NCBI GenBank assembly: GCA_026389285.1
Contig: JAPLID010000172.1
Span: 1-51,121, forward strand
Direction of reading: 5' to 3'
DNA from: Cyanobacteriota bacterium
Lineage (GTDB): Bacteria > Cyanobacteriota > Cyanobacteriia > PCC-6307 > Cyanobiaceae
Length of the DNA stretch: 51,121 bases
The translations under genes and the position numbers were made by a program. Positions 9,480 through 19,911 of this stretch are shown one piece after another (position 1 is the first letter of the stretch; the number at the start of each line of letters is the position of its first letter). The notes under the pieces are model-generated. The model searched no databases. It saw nothing but the letters and a program-made list of their open reading frames with translations, and was not told where the DNA came from.

Positions 9480-10391
9480 TTAGGTGCTGGTGTCGGTGCT
9501 GATCGTGACCATGGACACGACCCCTTCCGGGTGCCCCTGGCTGACGGTCAATTCACTCCAGTGGTGGAGCTGGGGCACGTCGGGATCCAGCGGCGGGGGC
9601 TGCCGCCAGCCGGCCCGGTATCCCAGGACCACGGGGACCCCGGCGCTGCGGGCCATGCGCAGGTCGCTATTGGCGTCGCCGATCAGGGCGCAACGGCCGG
9701 GATCGATGCCCAGCTCCCGGCAGACGCCGCGCACGGCATCCGGATGGGGTTTGCAGGGCCAGTGCTCGGCGCTCCAGATCGCCTGGAAGTGGTGCTGCAT
9801 GCCATGGATCGCCAGGAATTCGTGAATCCCCCTTTCGTGATCGTTGCTGATCACGGCGCAGCGCAGACCGGCCTCACTGAAGCGCTGCAGCAGATCGGCG
9901 AGCCCCTCGGTGGGCTGGGGACGATGCTGGCTGCCCTGGCCGTGCAGGGCATCGGTGCGGGCAAACACCTGTTCACTGAGGGCCTGGGCTTCAGGCCAGC
10001 CCAGGCCCACCATGGCGAAGGCGCTGGCGGTGGCGATCAGGTTGTGGGCGCGGGACGCTACGGCCGTGATGCTGGCCGGATGGATGCCGGCGGGGCTGAA
10101 GCCGTAGGCGCGGTGAAGCAGGTCCGCCAGCAACGTGCGGCTTTCGAGCTGCTGGTCGGGGAGGGACTCCAGACACTGAAAAATCCTTGCCGCCGCAAGG
10201 CTTTCCAGCATCGGTTCGCTGTGGCTCATGGTGCCGTCCTTGTCGAACAGCACGGCTTCGATCGCTGCGGGCGCGAAAGCCGTGGCCTCGGGAGGCTCAC
10301 TGCCGTTCACGCCGCTCAGCCGCCAGTCCCTGAGGGGCTCTCTACCCAGATTGAGATGGATCACGGTGCTGAGAGCCCCAGGGGAGGTCAA
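9480..10391 (-). CDS. HAD family hydrolase
   Basis: [14 protein letters not shown]...[16 protein letters not shown]...[21 protein letters not shown]. Confidence 0.82.
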   Translation of the reverse strand: MTSPGALSTVIHLNLGREPLRDWRLSGVNGSEPPEATAFAPAAIEAVLFDKDGTMSHSEPMLESLAAARIFQCLESLPDQQLESRTLLADLLHRAYGFSPAGIHPASITAVASRAHNLIATASAFAMVGLGWPEAQALSEQVFARTDALHGQGSQHRPQPTEGLADLLQRFSEAGLRCAVISNDHERGIHEFLAIHGMQHHFQAIWSAEHWPCKPHPDAVRGVCRELGIDPGRCALIGDANSDLRMARSAGVPVVLGYRAGWRQPPPLDPDVPQLHHWSELTVSQGHPEGVVSMVTISTDTST

Positions 10392-11452
10392 TCCAGGGTG
10401 ACGTCCAGGGGCTCGCCATCCTCTGCCTGCTCCAGCAGCATTTGCTTGTAACGGGCGGCCATTTCCTCGGCCTTGTCGAACACCTTCTGGGGATCGGTGA
10501 GCATGTCGCCCGGTTCGGGCTCAAGGGCTTTGGTGGACAGGGAGATCCGGCCCCGCTCGGCGTCGAGATCGATGATCATCACCTTCATCTGATCGTTGAC
10601 ATTGAGCACCGTGTGGGGAGTTTCAATGTGCTCGTGGCTAATCTCGGAAATGTGCAGCAGGCCACTGACACCACCGATGTCGATGAAGGCGCCGTAGGGC
10701 TTGATGCCACGCACGGTGCCGAGGACCACTTCGCCCACTTCGAGGCGATTCATCTTGCGCTCCACCAGGGCGCGGCGATGGCTGAGCACCAGGCGGTTGC
10801 GCTCCTCGTCCACTTCCAGGAACTTGAGGGGCAGGAAATCGGCGACCAGCTCCTCCTTGGCCTTGCGTGTGCTGATGTGGCTGCCGGGGATGAAGCCGCG
10901 CAGACCCTCGACCCGCACCAGGGCACCACCGCGGTTGGTGGCGAATACTTCGCTGTAGATGGTGGCGTCTTCCTTTTGCAGCTGGCGCACGCGCTCCCAG
11001 GCCCGCTGGTATTCGATGCGTCGCACCGACAGGGTGAGCTGACCGTCTTCGTTCTCCTCGCTGAGGATGAAGAACTCGCGCACCTCGCCGGGTTCGAGTA
11101 CGTCAGAGAGATGCTCAACCCGGTTGATCGACACCTCCTGCAGCGGCATGAAGGCGGCGGTCTTGGCGCCGATATCAATCATGGCGCCCTTTGATTCCAG
11201 GGCGAACACGGTGCCGTTGACGACGTCGCCGGGTTTGAAGTTGTAGTCGTACTTGCTGAGCAGGGCAGCGAAGTCATCGAGCGTGAAGCCCGCCCCTTCG
11301 CCATCACGGGCTACGACCCGGCTGCTGGAATCATCGGCGGAGGGCACATCTTCCGGTATGGCGAGATCCAGGGAGAGGCTGTCCTCCTGCAGATCGACAG
11401 CCACCTCTTCGGTGGCCAGGGCCTTGGTTTCGGAAGAAGGGGTCACGGTCAT
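10388..11452 (-). CDS. rpsA: 30S ribosomal protein S1
   Basis: Three S1 motifs, e.g. GDVVNGTVFALESKGAMIDIGAKTAAFMPLQEVS; GEVVLGTVRGIKPYGAFIDIGGVSGLLHISEISHEHIETP. Confidence 0.95.
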   Translation of the reverse strand: MTVTPSSETKALATEEVAVDLQEDSLSLDLAIPEDVPSADDSSSRVVARDGEGAGFTLDDFAALLSKYDYNFKPGDVVNGTVFALESKGAMIDIGAKTAAFMPLQEVSINRVEHLSDVLEPGEVREFFILSEENEDGQLTLSVRRIEYQRAWERVRQLQKEDATIYSEVFATNRGGALVRVEGLRGFIPGSHISTRKAKEELVADFLPLKFLEVDEERNRLVLSHRRALVERKMNRLEVGEVVLGTVRGIKPYGAFIDIGGVSGLLHISEISHEHIETPHTVLNVNDQMKVMIIDLDAERGRISLSTKALEPEPGDMLTDPQKVFDKAEEMAARYKQMLLEQAEDGEPLDVTLD

Positions 11453-11638
11453 GGAACAGTGGCGGTCTGCCCGGGGGCAGTGTGAAGGGAAGGGCCTCAC
11501 TGCCCGCCAGCAGCGGAGGCGCAATCCGAGATTCTATCAACCAGGGCGTCGATGCTTTGAGCCCTCTCCCGCGGGGGCCAGCAAAGGCGGGTCTGGCGCC
11601 GCGATGGTGTGGTTGGTGAGCTTGCCGAGCCCCGGCTT

Positions 11639-12139
11639 TCAGCCCACGATGGCCAGTCGGCCTTTGCCCTTGCCGCTGCGAGCCTGATTGGGGTGGCTCA
11701 GGCCCTCCAGGGTGGCGACGAAATCACTGACGCTCTGGAACTGTCGATAGACCGAAGCGAAGCGCACGTAGGCCACCTCACTGATGTCGCGCAATTGCTG
11801 CAGAACAAGCTCGCCGATCTCGCTGCTGGTGACCTCGCGGCCGTTGCGCTGTTGCAAGGCCAGCTCGATGTCATCAACCACGGCCTCCAGCTGGGCTGGT
11901 TCCACTCCGGTTTTTTCGCAGGCCCTGAACAGCCCGTGCAGCAGCTTGGAGCGGTTGAAGGTCTCACGGCCGCCAAGGCGCTTGATCACCGTGATCGGCA
12001 CGGTTTCGACCCGTTCGTAGGTGGTGAAGCGAAAGTCGCAGTTCAGGCATTCACGCCGCCGCCGCACATTGCGACCACCATCTGCCGCCCGGGATTCAAG
12101 CACCCGGCTGTCGGTGTGTTGGCAGGTGGGACATTGCAT
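11639..12139 (-). CDS. nrdR: Transcriptional repressor NrdR
   Basis: [45 protein letters not shown]...[20 protein letters not shown]. Confidence 0.96.
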   Translation of the reverse strand: MQCPTCQHTDSRVLESRAADGGRNVRRRRECLNCDFRFTTYERVETVPITVIKRLGGRETFNRSKLLHGLFRACEKTGVEPAQLEAVVDDIELALQQRNGREVTSSEIGELVLQQLRDISEVAYVRFASVYRQFQSVSDFVATLEGLSHPNQARSGKGKGRLAIVG

Positions 12140-12231
12140 CCCCGGACTCGCTCCGTGTTCGGTTAATGCAAGTGTAGACAGAAGTTGAGCGAAAGAAAAG
12201 GTTTGCGCTGCTCCAGTGTTCGCTGCCATCA

Positions 12232-12256
12232 AAAAACCCTCGCCGAGGCGAGGGTT
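12232..12256 (-). terminator. Rho-independent terminator downstream of psbT
   Basis: aaaaaaCCCTCGCCGAGGCGAGGGtt; strong GC stem followed by a T tract on the minus strand. Confidence 0.75.
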
Positions 12257-12297
12257 GCGTGAACAGTGCTTGTCCCTGGTAGGGCAGCGCGGCCGGG

Positions 12298-12393
12298 TCA
12301 TTTGCCGATCTTCGGGGGATCGCGGAAGGCGATGGCGAAAAACAGGGTTGAAATGGCCAGGGCCAGAATCAGGATGTAGGCGAAGCTCTCCAT
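12298..12393 (-). CDS. psbT: Photosystem II protein PsbT
   Basis: 31 aa [31 protein letters not shown]; adjacent to psbB. Confidence 0.96.
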   Translation of the reverse strand: MESFAYILILALAISTLFFAIAFRDPPKIGK

Positions 12394-12429
12394 GGGGAGT
12401 TCTCGGGAGAAGAGGGTTGGAGCCGGCGA

Positions 12430-13989
12430 TCAGCTGAGCGGGGAGCCAGCCGGAGGCACGTAGCCCTCGGGCAGGCGTCGAGTCGACCTGTCACCCAGTT
12501 TTTGGAACAGGCCGAACTCGACCTGTTCGCCGAGATCAGGATCAATGCCGGCGAACACATCACGGTAGAGGGTGCGGGCACCGTGCCAGATGTGGCCGAA
12601 GAAGAAGAGCAGAGCGAAGGTGGCGTGGCCGAAGGTGAACCAGCCACGGGGCGAACTGCGGAACACACCATCGGAGTGGTAGGTCTCGCGGTCGAACTCG
12701 AAGCCTTCGCCCAGCTGAGCCTTGCGGGCCAGTCGCTTGACGTCGGCGGGGTCTTTGAAGACCTGGCCGTTGAGGGCTCCACCGAAAATGGTAGCGGTCA
12801 CACCCTGCTGCTCAAAGGAGTACTTGGCCTCAGCCCGGCGGAATGGGATGTCCGCGCGCACCACACCCTCTTCGTCCTGGAGGACGATGGGAAAGTTCTC
12901 GAAGAAGTTGGGCAGCCGACGAACCTGGAGGTCGTGGCCCTCCTTATCGGTGAAGGAGATGTGGCCGATCCAACCCGTAGGCAGGCCATCGCCATTGACC
13001 ATCGGACCGACCCGGAACAAGCCCCCTTTGGCAGGACTGTTGCCGACGTAGTCGAAGAAGGCGAGCTTCTCGGGAATCGCTGACCAGGCCTGTTCCTTGG
13101 TGGCGCCGTTATCGATGGCAGTCTGAACCCGCCGGTTGATTTCAGTCTTGAAGTAGCTCTGATCCCACTGATAGCGGGTAGGCCCGAACAGCTCGATCGG
13201 AGTGGCGGCGGCTCCGTACCACATCGTTCCGGCGACGATGAAGGCAGCAAAGAAAACAGCGGCAATGGCGCTGGCCAGGACCGTCTCGATGTTGCCCATG
13301 CGCAGGGCCTTGTAGAGGCGCTCAGGCGGACGGGTGGTGATGTGGAAGATACCAGCAATGATGCCAACGATGCCGGCGGCAATGTGGTGAGCCACGATCC
13401 CGCCTGGATTGAAGGGGTTGAAGCCTTCCGGTCCCCAGGAGGGTTGCACCGCCTCAATGTGACCGTTCAGTCCGTAGGCGTCGGTGACCCACATCCCCGG
13501 ACCGAACACACCGGTGAGGTGGAACGCGCCGAAGCCGAAGCAACCGAGGCCGGCGAGCAGCAGGTGGATGCCGAAGATCTTGGGAAGGTCGAGGGCGGGT
13601 TCGCCGGTGCGAGGGTCCTGCCAGATCTCAAGATCCCAGTAGGTCCAGTGCCAGATGGCGGCAAGAAACAGCAGACCGCTGAAGACAATGTGGGCAGCTG
13701 CAACGCCCTCAAAGCTCCAGAAGCCGGGGTCGACACCGGTGGCACCGGTGATGCTCCAGCCACCCCAGCTGTCTGTGACACCCAGGCGGGCCATGAAGGG
13801 CATGACGAACATGCCCTGGCGCCACATGGGGTTGAGCACCGGGTCGGATGGATCAAAAATGGCTAGCTCATAGAGCGCCATGGAGCCGGCCCAGCCGGCG
13901 ACCAAGGCAGTGTGCATGAGGTGCACGGCGAGCAAGCGGCCCGGGTCGTTGATGACGACCGTGTGCACCCTGTACCAGGGCAATCCCAT
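12430..13989 (-). CDS. psbB: Photosystem II CP47 protein
   Basis: 519 aa [71 protein letters not shown]. Confidence 0.98.
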   Translation of the reverse strand: MGLPWYRVHTVVINDPGRLLAVHLMHTALVAGWAGSMALYELAIFDPSDPVLNPMWRQGMFVMPFMARLGVTDSWGGWSITGATGVDPGFWSFEGVAAAHIVFSGLLFLAAIWHWTYWDLEIWQDPRTGEPALDLPKIFGIHLLLAGLGCFGFGAFHLTGVFGPGMWVTDAYGLNGHIEAVQPSWGPEGFNPFNPGGIVAHHIAAGIVGIIAGIFHITTRPPERLYKALRMGNIETVLASAIAAVFFAAFIVAGTMWYGAAATPIELFGPTRYQWDQSYFKTEINRRVQTAIDNGATKEQAWSAIPEKLAFFDYVGNSPAKGGLFRVGPMVNGDGLPTGWIGHISFTDKEGHDLQVRRLPNFFENFPIVLQDEEGVVRADIPFRRAEAKYSFEQQGVTATIFGGALNGQVFKDPADVKRLARKAQLGEGFEFDRETYHSDGVFRSSPRGWFTFGHATFALLFFFGHIWHGARTLYRDVFAGIDPDLGEQVEFGLFQKLGDRSTRRLPEGYVPPAGSPLS

Positions 13990-14145
13990 GGGGGGTCAGA
14001 TCTGGGTTGGGTTGGCGATCGGCCAGGCCGATCCGTTTGGCGATGGTAGAGGGTGTGGATGGCCGCACGGGGCGCCAGGTAACGGACCGCAACTGCCGGA
14101 CTGCGCCTGCGGTCGCAAAATGGAGATTCCAACCTTGGTGGACCC

Positions 14146-14643
14146 ATGCCCGTGATTCGGTTCGTTCGCGAGGGCAGGGATGTCGAGTGCTATCCCGGCG
14201 AGAACCTGCGTGAGGTTGCTCTGCGGGAGGGCATCGAGCTTTACGGCCTTAAGGGAAAACTGGGCAATTGCGGAGGGTGCGGCCAGTGCATCACCTGTTT
14301 TGTCGATACGGAGGGTGCCAGTGCCAGTGCCCTCACCCCGCCCACGGCCGTTGAGGAGCAGAAGCTTCGGCGCCGTCCCGAGGGGTGGCGACTGGCTTGC
14401 CAGGCCCTGGTGCAGCAGTCGCTGGTGGTGGTGACCCGGCCCCAGGTTGGTCTGGCCGATCGCGATGCTCTGTTGGCGGAGGCTCTCTCCAGGCCCTTGC
14501 CCGCCGGCCCGATCGCCTGGCCCAGTCCGGTGGAACCGGAGCCTGATCAGGAGGACGCCCCAGGGGATGACGCCGGTACAAGGGGAGCCACCCCAACCAC
14601 AACGAGCGATGAAGCGAACGCTGATGCCCCTCAGGGGCGGTGA
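14146..14643 (+). CDS. 2Fe-2S ferredoxin-like protein
   Basis: MPVIRFVREGRDVECYPGENLREVALREGIELYGLKGKLGNCGGCGQCITCFV...RLACQALV; Cys cluster typical of [2Fe-2S]. Confidence 0.88.
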   Translation: MPVIRFVREGRDVECYPGENLREVALREGIELYGLKGKLGNCGGCGQCITCFVDTEGASASALTPPTAVEEQKLRRRPEGWRLACQALVQQSLVVVTRPQVGLADRDALLAEALSRPLPAGPIAWPSPVEPEPDQEDAPGDDAGTRGATPTTTSDEANADAPQGR

Positions 14644-14670
14644 TACGTTCTCTGCATCTTTCCGACAGCC

Positions 14671-14778
14671 ATGGAAACCAACGACCTCGGCTTCGTAGCC
14701 AGCCTGCTGTTCGTCCTGGTGCCGGCGGTCTTTCTGATCATCCTCTACATCCAGACCAACAGCCGTCAGGGGGGCTGA
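14671..14778 (+). CDS. psbM: Photosystem II protein PsbM
   Basis: 35 aa [35 protein letters not shown]. Confidence 0.95.
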   Translation: METNDLGFVASLLFVLVPAVFLIILYIQTNSRQGG

Positions 14779-15049
14779 CCCGGGCAGTCGCTCTCACTGA
14801 GCGATCTGGCCTTTGTTCTTCTTGAGCCGGGGTGCTCCCACCCGTCGAGATCGGCTGTCATGACCAAGGCTCGCGCTTAGGTGTTCGTCTGGCTGTCCTC
14901 GGCTGAGAGCACCTGGTAAGGATGTACGAGCCGATTGCCAAGCCTTCACCATCCCAGTATTCAGGAGCTCGGAAGTCTCGTGGCTTTCGGGTATTCAGCC
15001 TGAAGATCCCGGACTGCACAGCCCTTCCGGCGACCTGCTGATACCGAAA

Positions 15050-15070
15050 GCTCCGCGCCGATCGCGGAGC
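15050..15070 (-). terminator. Possible terminator hairpin downstream of the universal stress protein gene
   Basis: Perfect 8-bp stem GCTCCGCG-ccgat-CGCGGAGC; only a short T3 tract, so weak. Confidence 0.4.
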
Positions 15071-15092
15071 GGTTCAGGGGTGGAGGGTCCTT

Positions 15093-15941
15093 TCAGCGAC
15101 GGCTCTCCGGTTCGCGCACGAGCAGCACCGGCGCCGGGGCATGCACCCGGATGTAGTCGCTGACCGAACTGCCCAGCAGCCGATCCAGATCCACCAGCGC
15201 CTTCGCCACCAGGGGGCGTCGGTCCTGGGAGGCGATCACCAGCAGGTCGGCCCTGAGCTCCTCGGCCAGCTGGCAGACCGTGCGGCTGACGTCGCCGGTG
15301 CGATGAACCGGCTTCATCTCCACGCCCAGGGAGCGGGCCCGCTGCACCGCCTTGCCCAGAATCTCATCGGCGGGGCTTTTGCCACCGCGGGAGGGGATGA
15401 TGTCCTGGCGGGTCACGTGCACGCCCGTGAGGCTGCCGCCGGGGATGCCGCTGACCAGTTCACAGGCCAGGCGAATGGCGTCATCGCCGACGCCGGTGCC
15501 GTCAACCGTGACCATGACCCGGTTGATCGCTCGCACGTAGAGGTCATCGCGCACCAGCAGCATCGGCCGGGTCGAAAGCTGGAAAACGTACTGGCTGGTG
15601 CTGTTGGCCAGGATCGACTGCAGCCTGCCGAGGCCCCTCGATCCGATCACGATCAGGTCGGCGTCGATCTCATCCGCCACCTTGAGCACGGTCTGCTTGG
15701 TGTCGCCCTGGCGCACGATCGAGTTGACCTCAGACGCGGTCAGGCCAAGGCGCTCGATCGCTTCGTTCATCAGGACGGCGCTGCGGTCCCGGTGTTCCTG
15801 CAGGTCGGTGCCTCCCTGCTCCGGGATCACATGCAGAAGGTTGATCCGGGCCTGCCGGCAGGGGGGGATCTCCCGCAACATGCGGACCATCTCTTCCACC
15901 TGGCTCTTGCCGGAGTTGGCGATTAGGAGATTGCGGAACAC
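15093..15941 (-). CDS. Tandem universal stress protein (two UspA domains)
   Basis: VFRNLLIANSGKSQVEEMVRML...LIVIGSRGLGRLQSILANSTSQYV and second domain VMVTVDGTGVGDDAIRLACEL...VHAPAPVLLVRE; GTG start inferred. Confidence 0.85.
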   Translation of the reverse strand: MFRNLLIANSGKSQVEEMVRMLREIPPCRQARINLLHVIPEQGGTDLQEHRDRSAVLMNEAIERLGLTASEVNSIVRQGDTKQTVLKVADEIDADLIVIGSRGLGRLQSILANSTSQYVFQLSTRPMLLVRDDLYVRAINRVMVTVDGTGVGDDAIRLACELVSGIPGGSLTGVHVTRQDIIPSRGGKSPADEILGKAVQRARSLGVEMKPVHRTGDVSRTVCQLAEELRADLLVIASQDRRPLVAKALVDLDRLLGSSVSDYIRVHAPAPVLLVREPESRR

Positions 15942-16009
15942 GGGATGCCTGGAAGCTGGAGAACAGCCTATGGCCGATAGCCGGCCAGGATCCCTGGAGC
16001 CGCAAAACA

Positions 16010-16522
16010 GTGATGCACTCGCCCCCACCTTTCGCCGCCACCACTGCTGCTGATACCACTGCTGCTACAGCTGCCACTGCCGAAGCGGGGCCGGGATGGT
16101 GCCTGCGGCGGCGGGTGCTGCCCCAGCACACCGATCATGCCGGGGTGATGTGGCATGGGGCCTACGTGGGCTGGCTGGAGGAGGCCCGCATCGAGGCTCT
16201 GGGGGCCGTTGGTCTGCCTTACAGCGACCTGTCGGCAAGGGGCTTTGAGCTGCCGATCGTGTCCCTGGCGATCGACTACCGGCAGGCCCTGCTCCATGGC
16301 GACACGGTGGAACTGCGCAGCCTGGTGCTGGCGCGCCGGGGGGTGAAGCTCCCCTGGCAGACCTCCCTGTACGGCCCGGGGGGCGTGCTGGCGGCGACGG
16401 CCCGGGTGGAGCTGGTGCTGCTGGATCTCCGTGAGGGCCAGGCCCGGCGCCGGTTGGTGCGCCACTGGCCCACGGATCTGGAGCAAGCCGTGGAGGCCCT
16501 GGCACGCGGGCCGATGATTTAG
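16010..16522 (+). CDS. Acyl-CoA thioesterase, 4HBT hotdog family
   Basis: RRRVLPQHTDHAGVMWHGAYVGWLEEARIEALGAVGLPYSDL...LPIVSLAIDYRQALLHGDTVE. Confidence 0.82.
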   Translation: MMHSPPPFAATTAADTTAATAATAEAGPGWCLRRRVLPQHTDHAGVMWHGAYVGWLEEARIEALGAVGLPYSDLSARGFELPIVSLAIDYRQALLHGDTVELRSLVLARRGVKLPWQTSLYGPGGVLAATARVELVLLDLREGQARRRLVRHWPTDLEQAVEALARGPMI

Positions 16523-16549
16523 TACATTTGAACTATTGCGAGAGGCGTG

Positions 16550-18052
16550 ATGGGGGACTTGGTGCAGGGCTTGTTCCCGATGGAGGGGGTGTCGGGGGGC
16601 GGTTTGCCCCATGCCCCGGCCCGTTGGGATGCCCGCCAGCGACTGTGGTGGTTGCTCTGGAGCCAGTGTCCCGGCATCGGGGTCCGGCGGCTGCGGCGGC
16701 TGGAGCTGATCCCCGGGGGCCTGGAGGCGACCTGGACCCTCCCTGTTGAACTGTTGGCGGACCGCCTGGGCTGGCCCCGCACCCTGGGATCGGCGGTGGA
16801 TCAGTTCCGTGCCCGCTGGGGGGGGGATCCCCTGCCTCGGCTGGCCAGGGCCGAGCAGGGCGGGCGCTGTGTTCTGCTGCCTGGAGATCGGCGCTGGCCT
16901 GAGGCGCTGGAGGCCCTCGACCGGCCTCCCCCTGCGCTCTATTGGCGCGGGCGCGGCAGCCTCTGGGCGCCATTGGCCAGGCGCCGGGCCGTGGCGGTGG
17001 TCGGTACCCGCCGTCCTTCCAGCCATGGATTGCTGATGGCCAGCCGCATCGGTGCCGCCCTGGCCGCCGCCGGTTGGCCGGTGGTCAGTGGGCTGGCGGA
17101 GGGCATCGATGGCGCTGCTCATGAGGGCTGTCTGGCGGCCGGCGGGCAGCCGGTGGGGGTGCTCGGCACCCCTCTGGATCGCACCTATCCGCGGCACCAT
17201 CGCAACCTGCAGCGGCAGGTGGCCCGCCAGGGGCTGCTGCTGAGTGAGTGGCCGGTCGGATCGCCGGTGCGTCCGGGACACTTCGCCAGTCGCAACCGCC
17301 TGCAGGTAGCCCTGGCCTGGGCCCTGGTGCTGGTGGAGTGTCCGCAAGCCAGTGGGGCCCTCCATTCCGCCGATCTGGCTTGGGCGCAGGGACTGCCGAT
17401 CTGGGTGGTGCCGGCCGACGCGGCTAGGGAGTCGGCGCTGGGCAGCAACCGTCTGCTGGCCAGGGGCGCCACTCCGCTGCTGCTGCCCTCCGATCTGATC
17501 GATCAGCTGGGGCCTGGCCCGCTGGCGGGCCGCTGCCAGTCCGCGGCGTGCAGGGAAGCCGGTGTGCCTGGTGTCGATCATCTGGATCCAGCTCCGGAGA
17601 ATGTCCAGCAGCGGACCTTGGCCGCCATGACGGTTCGGGGCACCTCCGCTGTCGCCATGACGAGCCCCGTCAGGGTGATGGAGGGGGCTGGCCTCGCCTC
17701 AAGGGGTCTGGCAGGCATTCCCCCTGGCGAGGACCATCTGGCCGTAGCCGTCGCTCCCGCAACGACGGCGACCGGTCCGGCTGCCAGGTCCAGGGCAGGC
17801 GCTGGGGTTGTCGTGGGCCGGGCGCGGCAGGGTGGCGCCGCGGAAGACCCTCGGGTGGATTCGCCCGGGCGGCGCCTGCTGGCGGCGGTGGGGGCGGGCG
17901 CCAGCCTCGAGCAGATCAGCCAGGCCTTGGGCCAGCCCGCCGAGCAGCTGGCCCCTGTTCTGCTTGATCTGGAGTTGGCGGGCCTGCTGCGGGCCGAGCC
18001 TGGCCTGCGCTGGAGGCCGGCAGCGGTGCTCTGGCAGCAGGGCTCTGCCTAG
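16550..18052 (+). CDS. dprA: DNA-processing protein DprA with an extended C-terminal linker
   Basis: VAVVGTRRPSSHGLLMASRIGAALAAAGWPVVSGLAEGIDGAAHEGCLAAGGQPVGVLGTPLDRTYPRHHRNLQ...SEWPVGSPVRPGHFASRNR. Confidence 0.9.
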   Translation: MGDLVQGLFPMEGVSGGGLPHAPARWDARQRLWWLLWSQCPGIGVRRLRRLELIPGGLEATWTLPVELLADRLGWPRTLGSAVDQFRARWGGDPLPRLARAEQGGRCVLLPGDRRWPEALEALDRPPPALYWRGRGSLWAPLARRRAVAVVGTRRPSSHGLLMASRIGAALAAAGWPVVSGLAEGIDGAAHEGCLAAGGQPVGVLGTPLDRTYPRHHRNLQRQVARQGLLLSEWPVGSPVRPGHFASRNRLQVALAWALVLVECPQASGALHSADLAWAQGLPIWVVPADAARESALGSNRLLARGATPLLLPSDLIDQLGPGPLAGRCQSAACREAGVPGVDHLDPAPENVQQRTLAAMTVRGTSAVAMTSPVRVMEGAGLASRGLAGIPPGEDHLAVAVAPATTATGPAARSRAGAGVVVGRARQGGAAEDPRVDSPGRRLLAAVGAGASLEQISQALGQPAEQLAPVLLDLELAGLLRAEPGLRWRPAAVLWQQGSA

Positions 18053-18056
18053 GCTG

Positions 18057-19331
18057 ATGACCATGGTGTTGCCCTCGTTTTCCCTGGCTGCATCGGCAGC
18101 CGCCTGCTGCCCACCGGACCCCGGAGCGGGCGAAGCCCTGTCCGGCGCGGACCTGCTGACCTGGCGGCGTCGCCTGCTGGAGCTGGGCGGCCACCGCAGC
18201 GATCTCGACTGGCTGCTGGATCTGGCGGGGGGATTGCGCTGGTCGGTTTTGCAGCGCCTGCGCCTGGAGCCGCGCACCGAAATCCAGCTCCTGCTCAGCC
18301 GCCAGGAGCTGGAAGCGATCTGGTGCCGCCATCTGCAGAAGGCCGAGCCTTTGCAGTACCTGGTGGGAATCTGCCCCTGGCGGGATCTGGAGTTGCGAGT
18401 CGCTCCCGGGGTGCTGATCCCCCGGCAGGAGAGCGAACTCCTGGTGGATCTGGCTCTGACCAGCCTCTCCGCCGAATGTCGCGGGATCGAGCTGGCCCCT
18501 TGCCTCGCTGATGGGGAAATTGACCCTGGTGCCTCGGCCGGCGAAGACCGTCCAGGTGGCCTGACCGGCAGCGATGGCCTCCACAGCTTCAGTCCAGCCG
18601 ATACCTGGCAAGCCGGCTCGGCCAGCCGCGATGGCCACGATTGGATCAGAACAGGCGAGATCAGGCAAGCCAGCACAGCTGGCCGAGATCGCCACCCGGG
18701 CGCCCTCGACCGGGATCGTCCCTCCGCCCTCCTTGCCCCTCATGGCGAGGCCGCCCAGACCGCTCAACCGTCCGGCTTATCGGCTGGTTTACCGGAGCCG
18801 TCGGGCCTGTTGTGGGCTGACCTGGGCACCGGTTCCGGCTGCCTGGCCCTGGCTCTGGCCCGTGCCCTCCCTGGGGCGCGGGGACTGGCGGTGGATTGCT
18901 CCGAACAGGCCCTGGCGCAGGCCGCCCACAACCTTCACTGCTATGGACTGGAGGAGCGGGTCCGTCTCTGCTGTGGCGACTGGTGGGAAGCCCTGGAGCC
19001 CTGGTGGGGGCAGCTCGATCTGGTGGTGGCCAACCCCCCCTACATTCCCAGCGCCGTGATCGAAGGCCTGGATCCTGTTGTGCGGGATCACGAGCCCCGG
19101 CTTGCTCTTGATGGTGGCGGCGATGGGCTGGAGGCGATCCGTGCCATCGCCGCTGGAGCTCGCAGGGCCCTCGCCCCTGGGGGGGTGCTGCTGCTGGAGC
19201 ACCACCACGACCAGAGCGCCGCGGTGCTTGCCCTGCTCACCCAGGCGGGTCTGGTGGCTGTCTCCGCCCATCGCGATCTGGAGGGTACTGAGCGTTTTGC
19301 CCGCGCCTCCCGGAGCCGCCACCATGGATGA
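18057..19331 (+). CDS. prmC: PrmC/HemK-type peptide chain release factor glutamine methyltransferase with internal insertion
   Basis: PLQYLVGICPWRDLELRVAPGVLIPRQESELLVDLA, then insertion, then WADLGTGSGCLALALARALPGA...LVVANPPYIPSAVIEGLDPVVRDHEPRLALDGGGDGL (NPPY motif). Confidence 0.92.
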   Translation: MTMVLPSFSLAASAAACCPPDPGAGEALSGADLLTWRRRLLELGGHRSDLDWLLDLAGGLRWSVLQRLRLEPRTEIQLLLSRQELEAIWCRHLQKAEPLQYLVGICPWRDLELRVAPGVLIPRQESELLVDLALTSLSAECRGIELAPCLADGEIDPGASAGEDRPGGLTGSDGLHSFSPADTWQAGSASRDGHDWIRTGEIRQASTAGRDRHPGALDRDRPSALLAPHGEAAQTAQPSGLSAGLPEPSGLLWADLGTGSGCLALALARALPGARGLAVDCSEQALAQAAHNLHCYGLEERVRLCCGDWWEALEPWWGQLDLVVANPPYIPSAVIEGLDPVVRDHEPRLALDGGGDGLEAIRAIAAGARRALAPGGVLLLEHHHDQSAAVLALLTQAGLVAVSAHRDLEGTERFARASRSRHHG

Positions 19332-19905
19332 CGTCCGGCTCGCAGAGCATTTGTTGGCGGGGGGAGCGGCCCTGTTGCCCACCGATACCCTTCCCGCCTT
19401 AGCGGTCCACCCCAGCGCTGCCGCGCTGATCTGGCAGCTCAAGGCCCGGTCTGCCGACAAGCCCCTGATCCTGATGGGCTCCGATCCTGAGCAGCTGCAG
19501 GCCGCCCTCGGCCAGGCCTGGCGGCCTGAGTGGCTCAGCCAGGCCGAATCAACCTGGCCCGGTGCCACCACCCTGGTGTTGCCGTTCGGGGGCGCCTTGA
19601 CGGCGGCCCTCCATCCCGGGGGCGCCACCCTTGGCCTGAGGGTGGCCGACTGCGGGCCGCTGCAGGCGCTGCTGCGGCGCACCGGTCCGCTGGCCACCAG
19701 CAGTGCCAATCGTTCCGGTGAATCGCCTGCCCTGAATCTCGTGGAGGCCCTGGCTCAATTCCCGGCCTTGCCCTGGCTCGAGCCCCTGCCCTGGCCCCCG
19801 GCTTCGGGCCAGGCCAGCATGGTGCTGGCCTGGCGGGCGGATGACGGCCATCCTGGGAGTTGGCAGGGGTTGCGTCAGGGTGCCATGTCGAAACGAGGGG
19901 GTTGA
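19324..19905 (+). CDS. Sua5/YciO/YrdC family protein (threonylcarbamoyl-AMP synthase-like)
   Basis: LLAGGAALLPTDTLPALAVHPSAAALIWQLKARSADKPLILM...ATTLVLP...LGLRVADCGPLQALLRRTGPLATSSANRSGE. Confidence 0.85.
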   Translation: MDDVRLAEHLLAGGAALLPTDTLPALAVHPSAAALIWQLKARSADKPLILMGSDPEQLQAALGQAWRPEWLSQAESTWPGATTLVLPFGGALTAALHPGGATLGLRVADCGPLQALLRRTGPLATSSANRSGESPALNLVEALAQFPALPWLEPLPWPPASGQASMVLAWRADDGHPGSWQGLRQGAMSKRGG

Positions 19906-19911
19906 ACGTCG

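Noticed and set aside
9447-10451. 334-aa plus-strand ORF
   Set aside because: Lies antisense to the HAD hydrolase and the start of the rpsA region; the opposite frame has clear HAD motifs.
15968-17581. 537-aa minus-strand ORF
   Set aside because: Antisense to the thioesterase and dprA genes; Gln/Pro/Arg-rich shadow translation with no domain signature.
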